DNA of 43,739 nucleotides from an uncultured Fibrobacter sp. (GTDB taxonomy: Bacteria; Fibrobacterota; Fibrobacteria; Fibrobacterales; Fibrobacteraceae): contig CAMKLO010000023.1 in assembly GCA_946413655.1 (NCBI GenBank), positions 1 to 43,739 of the forward strand. Reading direction: 5' to 3'. The position numbers were made by a program, and so were the translations under genes. This document shows positions 23,648 through 35,123 of the stretch, piece by piece. The stretch's first letter is position 1, and each line of letters begins with the position of its first letter. The notes under the pieces were generated by a model, which ran no database searches, had not been told where the DNA came from, and saw only the letters and a list, made by a program, of their open reading frames with translations.

Positions 23648-26600
23648 CTAGCGGACAGAGAGTTTCAGCGTCTTTTGCTGGGAGCCGCTCTTGACGATGG
23701 CGAAGTACATGCCCGGTGCAAGCGGAGCCGACCTACCGAATTCAGCGAGGCCTTCGCCATGACCGCGTTGCGAACCGATGAACTTGCCGTCAGCGCTAAC
23801 GAGGTGAACAACAAACTCTTTAGATTCAGGAGCGGTCACCATCAGCGCAATAGACGCATTCGAATACGGGATGCGGCTTACGGAGAGCAAACTCGTGCGG
23901 ATTTCAGGTATTGCAATGGTCATGGCATCCGATGCGAGGCTGAACCAGTCAACGTTTGCGAGGTACGTGTCATCGCCGGAATACGTAAACGTGAGCTTTT
24001 GCTTGCCCGCCGGGAGCGTCACCTTCGCCGTGGCTTCGTACCAGTCGTTCCAACCCTTGGACTTTGCAGGATCGACACTGAGCGTTCCGAGAATTTTGCC
24101 AGCGGAATCGGTAACAGTGATAACACTTTCCTTTTCGGAACCCGTTGCGACGCGGCCCGTCAAAACATAAGCTCCTGCCGTCGAAATGTTCACGTAATAC
24201 TGAGTCCAGTCGCCGTCATTAATCCAGCCGATGTTCGGAGTGCCAAGAGAATCTTCTTCAATCTGCACGCCGTCCATGGCCACGTAGTTTTCGGCTTCAA
24301 TCTTGCCCGGCATTTCTAGCGGTTCAAACGGAGCGTTCGTCACTTTCAGATTGCCATCGAATTCATAGGTCTTGCCCGCCACCGTTGCGGTAGAGAACTT
24401 GTTCGTACCCGAGGTAACATTCAACGTGCTGCCTACGAGGGACTTGATGGCAACGTAAGTGAGCTTGCCGCCCTTCCAAGCCATCGAATCGATTTCGAAA
24501 CCGCCACGGGCGCGGATGCCCTTGACAGAGCCGTCCTTCCACTGCGACGGGAGAGCCGGCAGCAAGTTGATTCTGTTGTTATGGCTCTGCATGAGCATTT
24601 CGTTCACGCCGGAAACAGCACCGAAGTTTCCGTCAATCTGGAACGGCGGATGCGCATCGAACAAGTTGTTGTAAGTCTTACTCGGCGTGAGAAGCATACG
24701 AATCATTCTGTAAGCGTGGTCGCCATCGTGCATACGAGCCCAGAAGTTGATTTTCCAGGCGAGAGACCAACCCGTAGCATCGTCGCCGCGCTGCTGCAGC
24801 GTAACGCCAGCGCCTTTGATCAAGTCCGGAGTTTCTTCCGGGGTAATCTGTGCACTCGGGAAAAGGCCGTACAAATGAGAAATGTGGCGGTTCTTGTTGT
24901 TCGGATCGTCCCAGTCCTGGAGCCATTCGGTAATTTGTCCGTACTTGCCGGTCTTTGTCGGCGGGAGGCGCTTGACAGTCGCTTCCATCTTGGCGCGAAC
25001 ATCTTCATCGACACCGAGAATCTTAGACGCTTCAATCGTATAGTTCAGCACATCGCGGATAATCTGACTGTCCATCGTCGGGCCAAAGCAAACGTTAATT
25101 CCACCATGGTCGTTTTCCGGAGAGTCGCTCGGAGCGGTCACCAAGTACTTGTTACCTGTAGTCGGTTCTTCCACAAGGCTATTCACAAAGAAGAGCGCAG
25201 CCCCCTTCATCGTCGGATAAACATCCTTGAGGTATTCCTTGTCCGTCGGGTTGTAGAGGAAATGCTCCCAAAGATGCGTGCTGAGCCAGCCAGCGCCAGA
25301 CGGCCAAAGGCCCCAGGCTCCGTCAATCGGAGCAGAACGGTTCCAAAGGTCGGTATTGTGGTGTTCCACCCAGCCTTCGTTTACGCCCCAGTGAACCTTG
25401 GCGGTTTTTTCGCCCTGCGGCACCATGGATTTGATTTTGTCAATGAGCGGCCATACGCATTCTTCGAGGTTACCGGATTCTGCCGGCCAGTAGTTCATTT
25501 CAAGGTTGATGTTGGTGGTATATTTACTGCCCCAAATCGGGTTCGTGTCCTTGTTCCAGATGCCCTGCAAGTTGGCGGGTTGGCCACCCTTACGAGAACT
25601 TGCAATGAGCAAGTAACGGCCGTACTGGTAATGAAGTTCCACGAGAGAGGGGTCATTTGTGGAATTGAAGTTTTTCACGCGGGTGGATGTGATGTCGCCA
25701 GCGCTGGAATGAGCCGCACCAAGGTCCAGTTTAACGCGGTTGAAAATTGTCTGGTAATCCTTCAAGTGGTCTTTCAAAATATCTTCATAGGACTTTTTCG
25801 CCACCTTCGCCATGATTCCCTCGGCAATGGCACCCGGATCACCGCTCACGTCATTATAGGACTTGAAGTTCGTCGCTGTCGTGAGGATAAGTGTTGCGCT
25901 GTTCGCACCCTGCACGTTGATATTCCCGTTCGAAACAGAAACCGTGCCGCCATCGGCAATCACGTTCAAGCGATTCTGGAACTTGATGGAATTGACGGTC
26001 ACATCGTAAATAAGCGTATTGCCGCTAGAAGTCATGCGGTTCGTGCGGTGCGGAGTCGTCATCGTCGCGCCAAAACTTACCGAACCGCTCTTGTCAGCAG
26101 ATAAATGAACGACAATCACATGGTCAGGATAGCTTGCAAAATATTCACGGGTATGTTTGACGCCACTGTGCGTATAAGTCGTCTTGGCAATAGCGGTTTT
26201 GAGGTCGAGTTCACGGCGATAATTCGTTGCCCCGTTATGGGACGTTGTAATCACGAGATCGCCCACCGGCTGGAAACTTGCGGGACCAGGGCCAATCATG
26301 TACTGGTTCACGATAGATTCTGCGGTTCTGTAATCACCACGGAACATGGCGTCACGGGCATCTTTCAGATGGCTTGCAGCGCCCTGCTTGTTGTTATCGC
26401 CCGGGCCGCCCGACCAAACCGTACTTTCGTTGAGACCAATGTAATCCTTGGTGACGCCACCATAGATAAGTCCACCCATGTAACCGTTACCAATCGGGAG
26501 TGCGTTCGTAAATTCGGTACCGGCGTCGCCGTTGTACCAAAGCAACAGCGGATTATCTGTCGTTGCGGCGACATTCGAAAAGCCAACAGCACAAACTAAT

Positions 26601-26650
26601 GCAGCCGTACCCAAGATGCGACTTACAACAGATTTTTTTGTTCTAAACAT
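23648..26650 (-). CDS. Secreted GH95 alpha-L-fucosidase/galactosidase-type enzyme with CBM6-like module
   Basis: A 1000-residue enzyme that would remove alpha-1,2-linked L-fucose or L-galactose from side chains such as those of xyloglucan or glucuronoxylan. A signal peptide ends near residue 29. The GH95 body (about 33-770) begins LLLWYNGDAGTEFTNALPIG. Catalytic positions known for the family are visible: the Asn pair in NINLEMNYWPAE, Glu512 in DSPENDHGG and Asp673 in FQIDGNFGA. A CBM6/CBM35-like module follows (about 775-915; MPGKIEAENYV to ANVDWFSL), then a basic C-terminal tail (MYFAIVKSGSQQKTLKLSVR). GAGGAG precedes the ATG. Direct copies of a hairpin repeat flank the gene on both sides, one of them inside its predicted leader. 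Confidence 0.92.
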   Translation of the reverse strand: MFRTKKSVVSRILGTAALVCAVGFSNVAATTDNPLLLWYNGDAGTEFTNALPIGNGYMGGLIYGGVTKDYIGLNESTVWSGGPGDNNKQGAASHLKDARDAMFRGDYRTAESIVNQYMIGPGPASFQPVGDLVITTSHNGATNYRRELDLKTAIAKTTYTHSGVKHTREYFASYPDHVIVVHLSADKSGSVSFGATMTTPHRTNRMTSSGNTLIYDVTVNSIKFQNRLNVIADGGTVSVSNGNINVQGANSATLILTTATNFKSYNDVSGDPGAIAEGIMAKVAKKSYEDILKDHLKDYQTIFNRVKLDLGAAHSSAGDITSTRVKNFNSTNDPSLVELHYQYGRYLLIASSRKGGQPANLQGIWNKDTNPIWGSKYTTNINLEMNYWPAESGNLEECVWPLIDKIKSMVPQGEKTAKVHWGVNEGWVEHHNTDLWNRSAPIDGAWGLWPSGAGWLSTHLWEHFLYNPTDKEYLKDVYPTMKGAALFFVNSLVEEPTTGNKYLVTAPSDSPENDHGGINVCFGPTMDSQIIRDVLNYTIEASKILGVDEDVRAKMEATVKRLPPTKTGKYGQITEWLQDWDDPNNKNRHISHLYGLFPSAQITPEETPDLIKGAGVTLQQRGDDATGWSLAWKINFWARMHDGDHAYRMIRMLLTPSKTYNNLFDAHPPFQIDGNFGAVSGVNEMLMQSHNNRINLLPALPSQWKDGSVKGIRARGGFEIDSMAWKGGKLTYVAIKSLVGSTLNVTSGTNKFSTATVAGKTYEFDGNLKVTNAPFEPLEMPGKIEAENYVAMDGVQIEEDSLGTPNIGWINDGDWTQYYVNISTAGAYVLTGRVATGSEKESVITVTDSAGKILGTLSVDPAKSKGWNDWYEATAKVTLPAGKQKLTFTYSGDDTYLANVDWFSLASDAMTIAIPEIRTSLLSVSRIPYSNASIALMVTAPESKEFVVHLVSADGKFIGSQRGHGEGLAEFGRSAPLAPGMYFAIVKSGSQQKTLKLSVR

Positions 26651-26688
26651 AGTGTTCTCCTCATAACCAAAAACAACACCACAAAAAA

Positions 26689-26797
26689 TTCACTGGATGG
26701 GGGCAAGCCCCTACTCCTTGGCTCGGTTATAAAAATGAGTGAACTCATTTTTGCAACACTCGCCTTCTGAGTAGTCTTCGACTTCGCTCAGGATGAC
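26689..26797. repeat. Composite hairpin repeat, copy B (in the predicted GH95 leader)
   Basis: The same order of parts as copy A: CTGGATGGGGGCAAGCCCC, TTGGCTCGGT, ATGAGTGAACTCAT, CTCGCCTTCTGAGT and CTCAGGATGAC. The C:G pair in the copy A hairpin is T:A here, a compensatory change. Confidence 0.85.
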
Positions 26798-26833
26798 AAA
26801 CGAAGCTGAGCTTGGTCCAGAATGACAGATTTC

Positions 26834-26905
26834 CCTTATAAAAATTACCCCTTGGAGAGGGGCTTTCATAGTGCTGAAAAATTCTTCTCATTGATTTTTT
26901 ATCAA
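26834..26905 (-). promoter_or_regulatory. GH95 promoter module, displaced from the gene
   Basis: TTGATTTTTTATCAA (26891-26905) is a perfect TTGAT-N5-ATCAA palindrome 241 bp before the start. An AT box AATTTTTATAAGGG is at 26834-26847, 43 bp away, the spacing seen in the other promoters. The predicted leader is about 180 nt and contains copy B. Confidence 0.6.
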
Positions 26906-26946
26906 TAAGAAGAAAGATAAAAGACAGAATTTTGAGTTTAAAAAAG

Positions 26947-26967
26947 ATGGCGGATCTAGTCCGCCAT
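26947..26967. repeat. ATGGC-type hairpin
   Basis: ATGGCGGA/TCCGCCAT, 8-bp perfect arms with a TCTAG loop, followed by GACG. Confidence 0.7.
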
Positions 26968-27049
26968 GACGTGGCCATGACAAAGAAAATCCGGCATCTC
27001 GCAACAAGTGCGGGACAGACTCTGCACAGGGTGACATGCTAGAAATTAT

Positions 27050-27083
27050 GGATCCTTCGCGGCTTCTCGCCACTCAGGATGAC
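27050..27083. repeat. GGATCC...CAGGATGACG dispersed element
   Basis: GGATCCTTCGCGG, a variable core, then CTCAGGATGACG; the same family as 10342-10370 and 40523-40556. Confidence 0.65.
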
Positions 27084-27096
27084 GACGCATAAGGTG

Positions 27097-27118
27097 ATGC
27101 CGGAACGGAGTCCGGCAT
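27097..27118. repeat. ATGCC-type hairpin
   Basis: ATGCCGGA/TCCGGCAT, 8-bp perfect arms with a 6-bp loop, followed by GACA. Confidence 0.7.
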
Positions 27119-27195
27119 GACAAATGCTTACTGCTTATCGTTCAGCACCTCATACCTCAAAGGCACAAGGTGCCGACCTCACAGCTCATGGCTCG

Positions 27196-30780
<3,585 letters not shown>

Positions 30781-30859
30781 AGGTCGAACACCTACAAAGA
30801 CTTTAAAATACTGCAATTTGGAATATTGGAGATTGGGAGTCTTTCAGCGAATCATTGTG

Positions 30860-32857
30860 TCATCTCAACTGCACGCGATGATTCATATGCAGGCCTTTGC
30901 TGCGAAGGATGTAAACACCGTTGGCGTATCCCGCCTCCTTAAGCGACCTTTTAATTAGCTGCATATCGGTATTATATAATGAAATATGCCCCAAGAACAT
31001 GCCTAACACGCTGAGAACTTCAACAGGGAAAAACTTCTTGACCACGAAATCATTCCTTTTCAAAGACACGTCTTCATTTATCCTTTGGATAGGGCGAATA
31101 ATTGAAGACCAATGAGCAGTCAATAGAATGTCTTCGGTCATATCATAGCCGTACAAAACAAGATCTTTTTGGGGGGTCGAATCATATTCACTCATCCAGC
31201 CCGAAAAAACAAATCCCTGCTTTTGAGGTTGAGGAACTTCAACACGGTCTAAAAATTTAACGGATTTTGGAAAAGCCTTTTTATCCTTGAACTCCCCGCC
31301 ATTGAGCACATACGAAACCGCATAAGTTTTTTCCATCATTTTTTTAAGCCACGCTTCACGCGAGGTAAACCATTCTTTCGCAACACGATAATCATACACC
31401 ACAGGGTTGTAACTTAGAAGATTCCAACGCACAAGATTGCAATAACGAGCGCTAACAATCTGTTCACCCAAAGCATCATCCAAGCCGTTCAATTTCTTTT
31501 CAAGAGAGCTCCAAAGAATCGGAGCAATACTATCATATAAAGCCTTGTACGTTTTTGCAAAGCTCCTGTTAGGGCTTTTGAACATCGAGGCCGCGTACAT
31601 GCGATCTTCGTTGTGTTGAAGCGCCCACATTCCCTCTCGCATATAATTCGAATCAAAGTCCCAATTTGTCAGCATCTGGAGTTTTGAACTTTTTTTAGCA
31701 TCGTATTTCGACATGAATATATTTGATCCAGCCGCATCCAGCGTTCCTAAAAAGTCATGCACCAAAAGCCATCGCGCAAAACTCTTAACATCAATGTAAT
31801 CTTCATATGTACCGTAACCAACATGCCACTCTAACTCATTGACATATTTTTTTATATAAGAAAGTTGATCTTTCGAAATTTCGTCGTCATCGGGATACTT
31901 AAAAGTATATCTTTGATTGTAACCCGAAGTTTCAAACATCACATTTTCATTCCACCAATACGCATCGCGTTCGATGATATATCCATCCTTGGACACATCA
32001 ACCCTGGACTCGTTGCGATTCACCGTTTCCATAAGCAGATACAATCCACGATAGTCGTTATTGATGACAACATTGACAAAGCTATACTTGGGAGTCCAAG
32101 GCACGCCGACAATATCGCAAACCCAGAACCCGATGATCGTATTAAGCGTCGTCGCATCCTTGTGTAAAATCCATTCCTTGTCTCGAAAAGATATTCCGCT
32201 ACGAGAAATCAACGGAGCAAGCAAATCGGCCTTTTTCTGCAATTTAAGTTTATACGAAGACTTTCCCTCCAAATCGACACTCGTATTTCCGCGAAGCTTT
32301 ATCGTAAGTCCGCTGGCATCTTTTTTATAGTCGCCGCTTTCATAGACAACATTACCACTAGTATCAATGATTTGCATTGACGCAGGAACCTTCGTCGCAT
32401 TGGTAATTCCACGGCCATAAACTTTATTGGGCGCATAGGAGTATTCGGCAGTAGGTTCTTCACCATTAACAGTGTTGATTTTTACTATAGGCAAACCCGT
32501 ATATGCAACAACAAAAACATCAGAAGGCTCACTTATACCCTCTGATGACGACGCAACACAGAAATAGAATCGGACTCCCTTATTTGGAAAAGAAGCAGAA
32601 ATAAAGTTACGCGAATTTTCACCCTCAATAAGGATCCCTGTTCTAATAGAATTAGAGGTACTTTTATACCACTGATATGACACTTCCCCTTCTAGGGGTA
32701 CATCACAGGTGAGTTCTACAGGTTCTCCATGTTCCGAAAGTCGGACAATTCCATGCGCCGGTTCCAATTCAGAAGATTCTTCTGAACCAGATTGCGCAGA
32801 AACAATTCCTACGGCGACAAGCCATACGAATATTCCTAAAAGAAATTGTTTTTCCAC
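30860..32857 (-). CDS. CotH-kinase-family secreted protein with Ig-like and InlB-type repeat domains
   Basis: A 665-residue exported protein. A signal peptide ends near residue 21 (GIVSAQS). An Ig-like domain (about 35-120; LTCDVPLEGEVSYQWYKS) leads into a CotH domain (about 160-520). Visible CotH motifs are IKLRGNTSV, the KEWILHKD segment, YRGLYLLMETVNRNESRVD and the metal-binding NWDFDSN. CotH proteins are atypical kinases that phosphorylate secreted proteins; several occur beside polysaccharide-degrading systems. A Listeria-Bacteroides (InlB-type) repeat follows (about 540-610; VSYVLNGGEF, GFVFSGW, TAHW). It ends in the same kind of basic tail as the enzymes (GVYILRSKGLHMNHRVQLR). The start is GTG with AGGAGG upstream. 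It lacks the shared palindrome promoter. The target protein is unknown. Confidence 0.85.
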   Translation of the reverse strand: MEKQFLLGIFVWLVAVGIVSAQSGSEESSELEPAHGIVRLSEHGEPVELTCDVPLEGEVSYQWYKSTSNSIRTGILIEGENSRNFISASFPNKGVRFYFCVASSSEGISEPSDVFVVAYTGLPIVKINTVNGEEPTAEYSYAPNKVYGRGITNATKVPASMQIIDTSGNVVYESGDYKKDASGLTIKLRGNTSVDLEGKSSYKLKLQKKADLLAPLISRSGISFRDKEWILHKDATTLNTIIGFWVCDIVGVPWTPKYSFVNVVINNDYRGLYLLMETVNRNESRVDVSKDGYIIERDAYWWNENVMFETSGYNQRYTFKYPDDDEISKDQLSYIKKYVNELEWHVGYGTYEDYIDVKSFARWLLVHDFLGTLDAAGSNIFMSKYDAKKSSKLQMLTNWDFDSNYMREGMWALQHNEDRMYAASMFKSPNRSFAKTYKALYDSIAPILWSSLEKKLNGLDDALGEQIVSARYCNLVRWNLLSYNPVVYDYRVAKEWFTSREAWLKKMMEKTYAVSYVLNGGEFKDKKAFPKSVKFLDRVEVPQPQKQGFVFSGWMSEYDSTPQKDLVLYGYDMTEDILLTAHWSSIIRPIQRINEDVSLKRNDFVVKKFFPVEVLSVLGMFLGHISLYNTDMQLIKRSLKEAGYANGVYILRSKGLHMNHRVQLR

Positions 32858-32923
32858 ACACTCCTCCTACACAAGGATTTGGACAACCACAGGCCCAATC
32901 CTCCCTCATTAATCGTAATATAT

Positions 32924-32955
32924 AAAAAAAAGACCCCGGTCTGCTGTGACCGAGG
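32924..32955 (-). terminator. Terminator after GH43
   Basis: CCCCGGTC/GACCGAGG stem with one mismatch (32934-32955), followed by eight T on the - strand. Confidence 0.8.
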
Positions 32956-33016
32956 CAACAATAAAGGAGTATGTCTATAAATTTCATCGGCACAAAGGCC
33001 AAGAAATAGCCGAATA

Positions 33017-35101
33017 TTACTTTACAAGTACGCGGAATGTCTTGGAATGGCCAACGCTACGCACCATATAGACACCCGGGACATAGCCTGCCGAGCGGAT
33101 GGACTTCGCCAGGCTCTGGCCCTTGGCCTCGATGTAACCAAGATGCTTGCCGGTCATGCTAAAGATCGAGTAAGACTTTTCGGCAATCGGGAAATCAATG
33201 CGAGTACGGCGAATCGAGGAGATGTCACCGCCTTCTTCGCACTTGTCGTCCTTGCAGAACTTGATCCAATCCACGTTCACGAAGTTGCCGACAATCTTCA
33301 TCCTGAGCACATGTTCACCCTTCGCGATTTCCTTTGTTTTCGCGGTAACCGTCGAATAAGTGGACCAGTCTTCGCCCTTTTCGGCCTTGACGACATCGGT
33401 AATTTCTTTGTCGTCAATGAACAACTGGACACCCACGTCTTCTGAGGCAGTGGCCATGTTCAACTGAACCGTGTATTCGGCTGCGGCTTCGTTATTGATG
33501 GTGTATTCGACCCATTCGCCGTCTTCGGTGTAGCCAAGAGCGTAACCCTTGGAGGCGTCAGCCGAATCAATCTGGACGATATCGACTTCGTCTTCGCGAT
33601 AGGCCTTGCCCTGATTATCGCGGTCATTGTCGTAGAACGCCTTGTTGTGTCCGCCTTCATCGTAGTTCTCGGCTTCAATCTTGCCCGGAATTGCAGCAGC
33701 CTTGCCCTTGTAAGGCGTCTGCGGAACAGCGGACTTTTCGCTTTCCATGTACCAGTAGTCAAAATCGAAACCGCCCTGCTTGACGACGAAGAACAAGTCT
33801 TCAACGCCTGCGGCACCATTCAAATCAAACGAACTTTCTTGCCAGCTAGAGCTCTTCGGCACATCGATAGTCGCAAGCAAAGCGCCATTTTCAGACTTTG
33901 CATGGAGTTCAATCTTGCCGCCATTGCCCTTCGTGCAAACAATAATTTTGTCAGCACCATCGCCCATATCCACGGAGCGAACCTTCGTATAGAAATTGTT
34001 GCCCATGTTGGTCAGATAGACGTTATCGCCTTGCTTCGCCACATGCTTGATGATGGTATAGTTGCCGCCTTCGGGATCGCGCGGCTTATCAACTGCAATG
34101 CCGCCTACCCAGGACTTGGTTTCGGCTTCGACACGTTCGAACGGGTCGAGATTCTTGATAGGCTTCTTGACACCGTCATTCGTAGATTTAATCGTCGGAA
34201 TCGTGCCGTCTGCATTCCAAGTGAATTCTTCGACCGCAGTAGAACGGCTATAACCACCGCCACTCACGTTCTTCTGGTTATGATAGAAGAAGAAGCTGCG
34301 GCCCTTGAAGTCAATGAGACCGGAGTGGTTCGTGAATGCAGTGTTATTGCCCTGATCCATGATGATGCCGCCCCATTTCCACGGGCCCGTCGGAGAATCG
34401 CTCGTCGAATACGAAATCTTTTCAGGCACGCCATGGGAAGCGTAAATCATGTAATACTTTTTATCGCGTTTGTGGATCCACGGACCTTCGGTATAGACAG
34501 AACCGGACGGGCCAAAACCACGGCTCATATCCGTCACCTTGATTTCGCTTGCGCATTCAATCATGTTCTCCTTGAGAGGGCAGTAATAAAGCTTCGGGTT
34601 GCCCCAGTAAAGCCAAGCTTGTCCGTCATCGTCAATCCATACAGTCGGGTCGATGTAGTCCCAGTTCGGGCCAGCGAGATGCTGACCGTTACGCGCATCC
34701 TTGAACGGGCCTTCGGGCTTGTCGGCCACGGCTACGTTAATGGCACGACCACCGCGAGTCGATTCCACAGTCACGTAATAGTAATACTTGCCATTGCGAC
34801 GAACTACTTGAGCTGCCCAGTCGCCGTTTTTCTTCGCATTTCCGCCGAAGCTTTCATTTGAAAGGATGAGTTCGCCCATATCGGTCCAGTTCACCATGTC
34901 GGTGGTGCAAGAGACGCGCCAACCATGCATGGTAAAGAAATGACCGCCTTCGTCGTTACCGGTATAGACGCAGACCGTATCACCGAACACGACCGGAGCC
35001 GGGTCTGGTGAATAGTACGTCTGGATGATCGGATTTTCTGCAAATGCGCTCACGGCAAAGCCAAGCCCAAGCGCAATCGGTAATACTTTATTCAAATTCA
35101 T
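33017..35101 (-). CDS. Secreted GH43 enzyme with two beta-sandwich modules (second a CBM6)
   Basis: A 694-residue family 43 enzyme, probably an arabinofuranosidase, xylosidase or galactosidase acting on side chains. A signal peptide ends near residue 22 (SAFAENP). The five-blade propeller covers about 25-325. The three acidic positions are visible: Asp33 in SPDPAPV, Asp151 in DYIDPTVWIDDDG and Glu205 in SVYTEGPWI. Residues 330-465 form a first binding-type module (FERVEAETKSW to FDFDYWYM), more divergent than the second, a clear CBM6 (about 475-615; IPGKIEAENYD to VNVDWIKF). The basic tail ends the protein (YSIFSMTGKHLGYI ... GVYMVRSVGH). The start lies 22 bp after the beta-helix gene and has AAGGAG, so the two form an operon. 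Confidence 0.92.
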   Translation of the reverse strand: MNLNKVLPIALGLGFAVSAFAENPIIQTYYSPDPAPVVFGDTVCVYTGNDEGGHFFTMHGWRVSCTTDMVNWTDMGELILSNESFGGNAKKNGDWAAQVVRRNGKYYYYVTVESTRGGRAINVAVADKPEGPFKDARNGQHLAGPNWDYIDPTVWIDDDGQAWLYWGNPKLYYCPLKENMIECASEIKVTDMSRGFGPSGSVYTEGPWIHKRDKKYYMIYASHGVPEKISYSTSDSPTGPWKWGGIIMDQGNNTAFTNHSGLIDFKGRSFFFYHNQKNVSGGGYSRSTAVEEFTWNADGTIPTIKSTNDGVKKPIKNLDPFERVEAETKSWVGGIAVDKPRDPEGGNYTIIKHVAKQGDNVYLTNMGNNFYTKVRSVDMGDGADKIIVCTKGNGGKIELHAKSENGALLATIDVPKSSSWQESSFDLNGAAGVEDLFFVVKQGGFDFDYWYMESEKSAVPQTPYKGKAAAIPGKIEAENYDEGGHNKAFYDNDRDNQGKAYREDEVDIVQIDSADASKGYALGYTEDGEWVEYTINNEAAAEYTVQLNMATASEDVGVQLFIDDKEITDVVKAEKGEDWSTYSTVTAKTKEIAKGEHVLRMKIVGNFVNVDWIKFCKDDKCEEGGDISSIRRTRIDFPIAEKSYSIFSMTGKHLGYIEAKGQSLAKSIRSAGYVPGVYMVRSVGHSKTFRVLVK

Positions 35102-35123
35102 ATTACACTCCTTATCCCAATTT

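Larger units (their letters stand above)
26651..27195. other. Intergenic region between GH2 and GH95: leader, repeats, hairpins
   Basis: About 545 bp without a gene. From left to right it holds the GH95 ribosome site, composite repeat copy B, a second CAGAATGACAG fragment, the GH95 promoter module (26834-26905), two ATGCC-type hairpins (26947-26967 and 27097-27118) and a GGATCC...CAGGATGACG element (27050-27083). I see no clear terminator for the GH2 gene. Confidence 0.7.
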
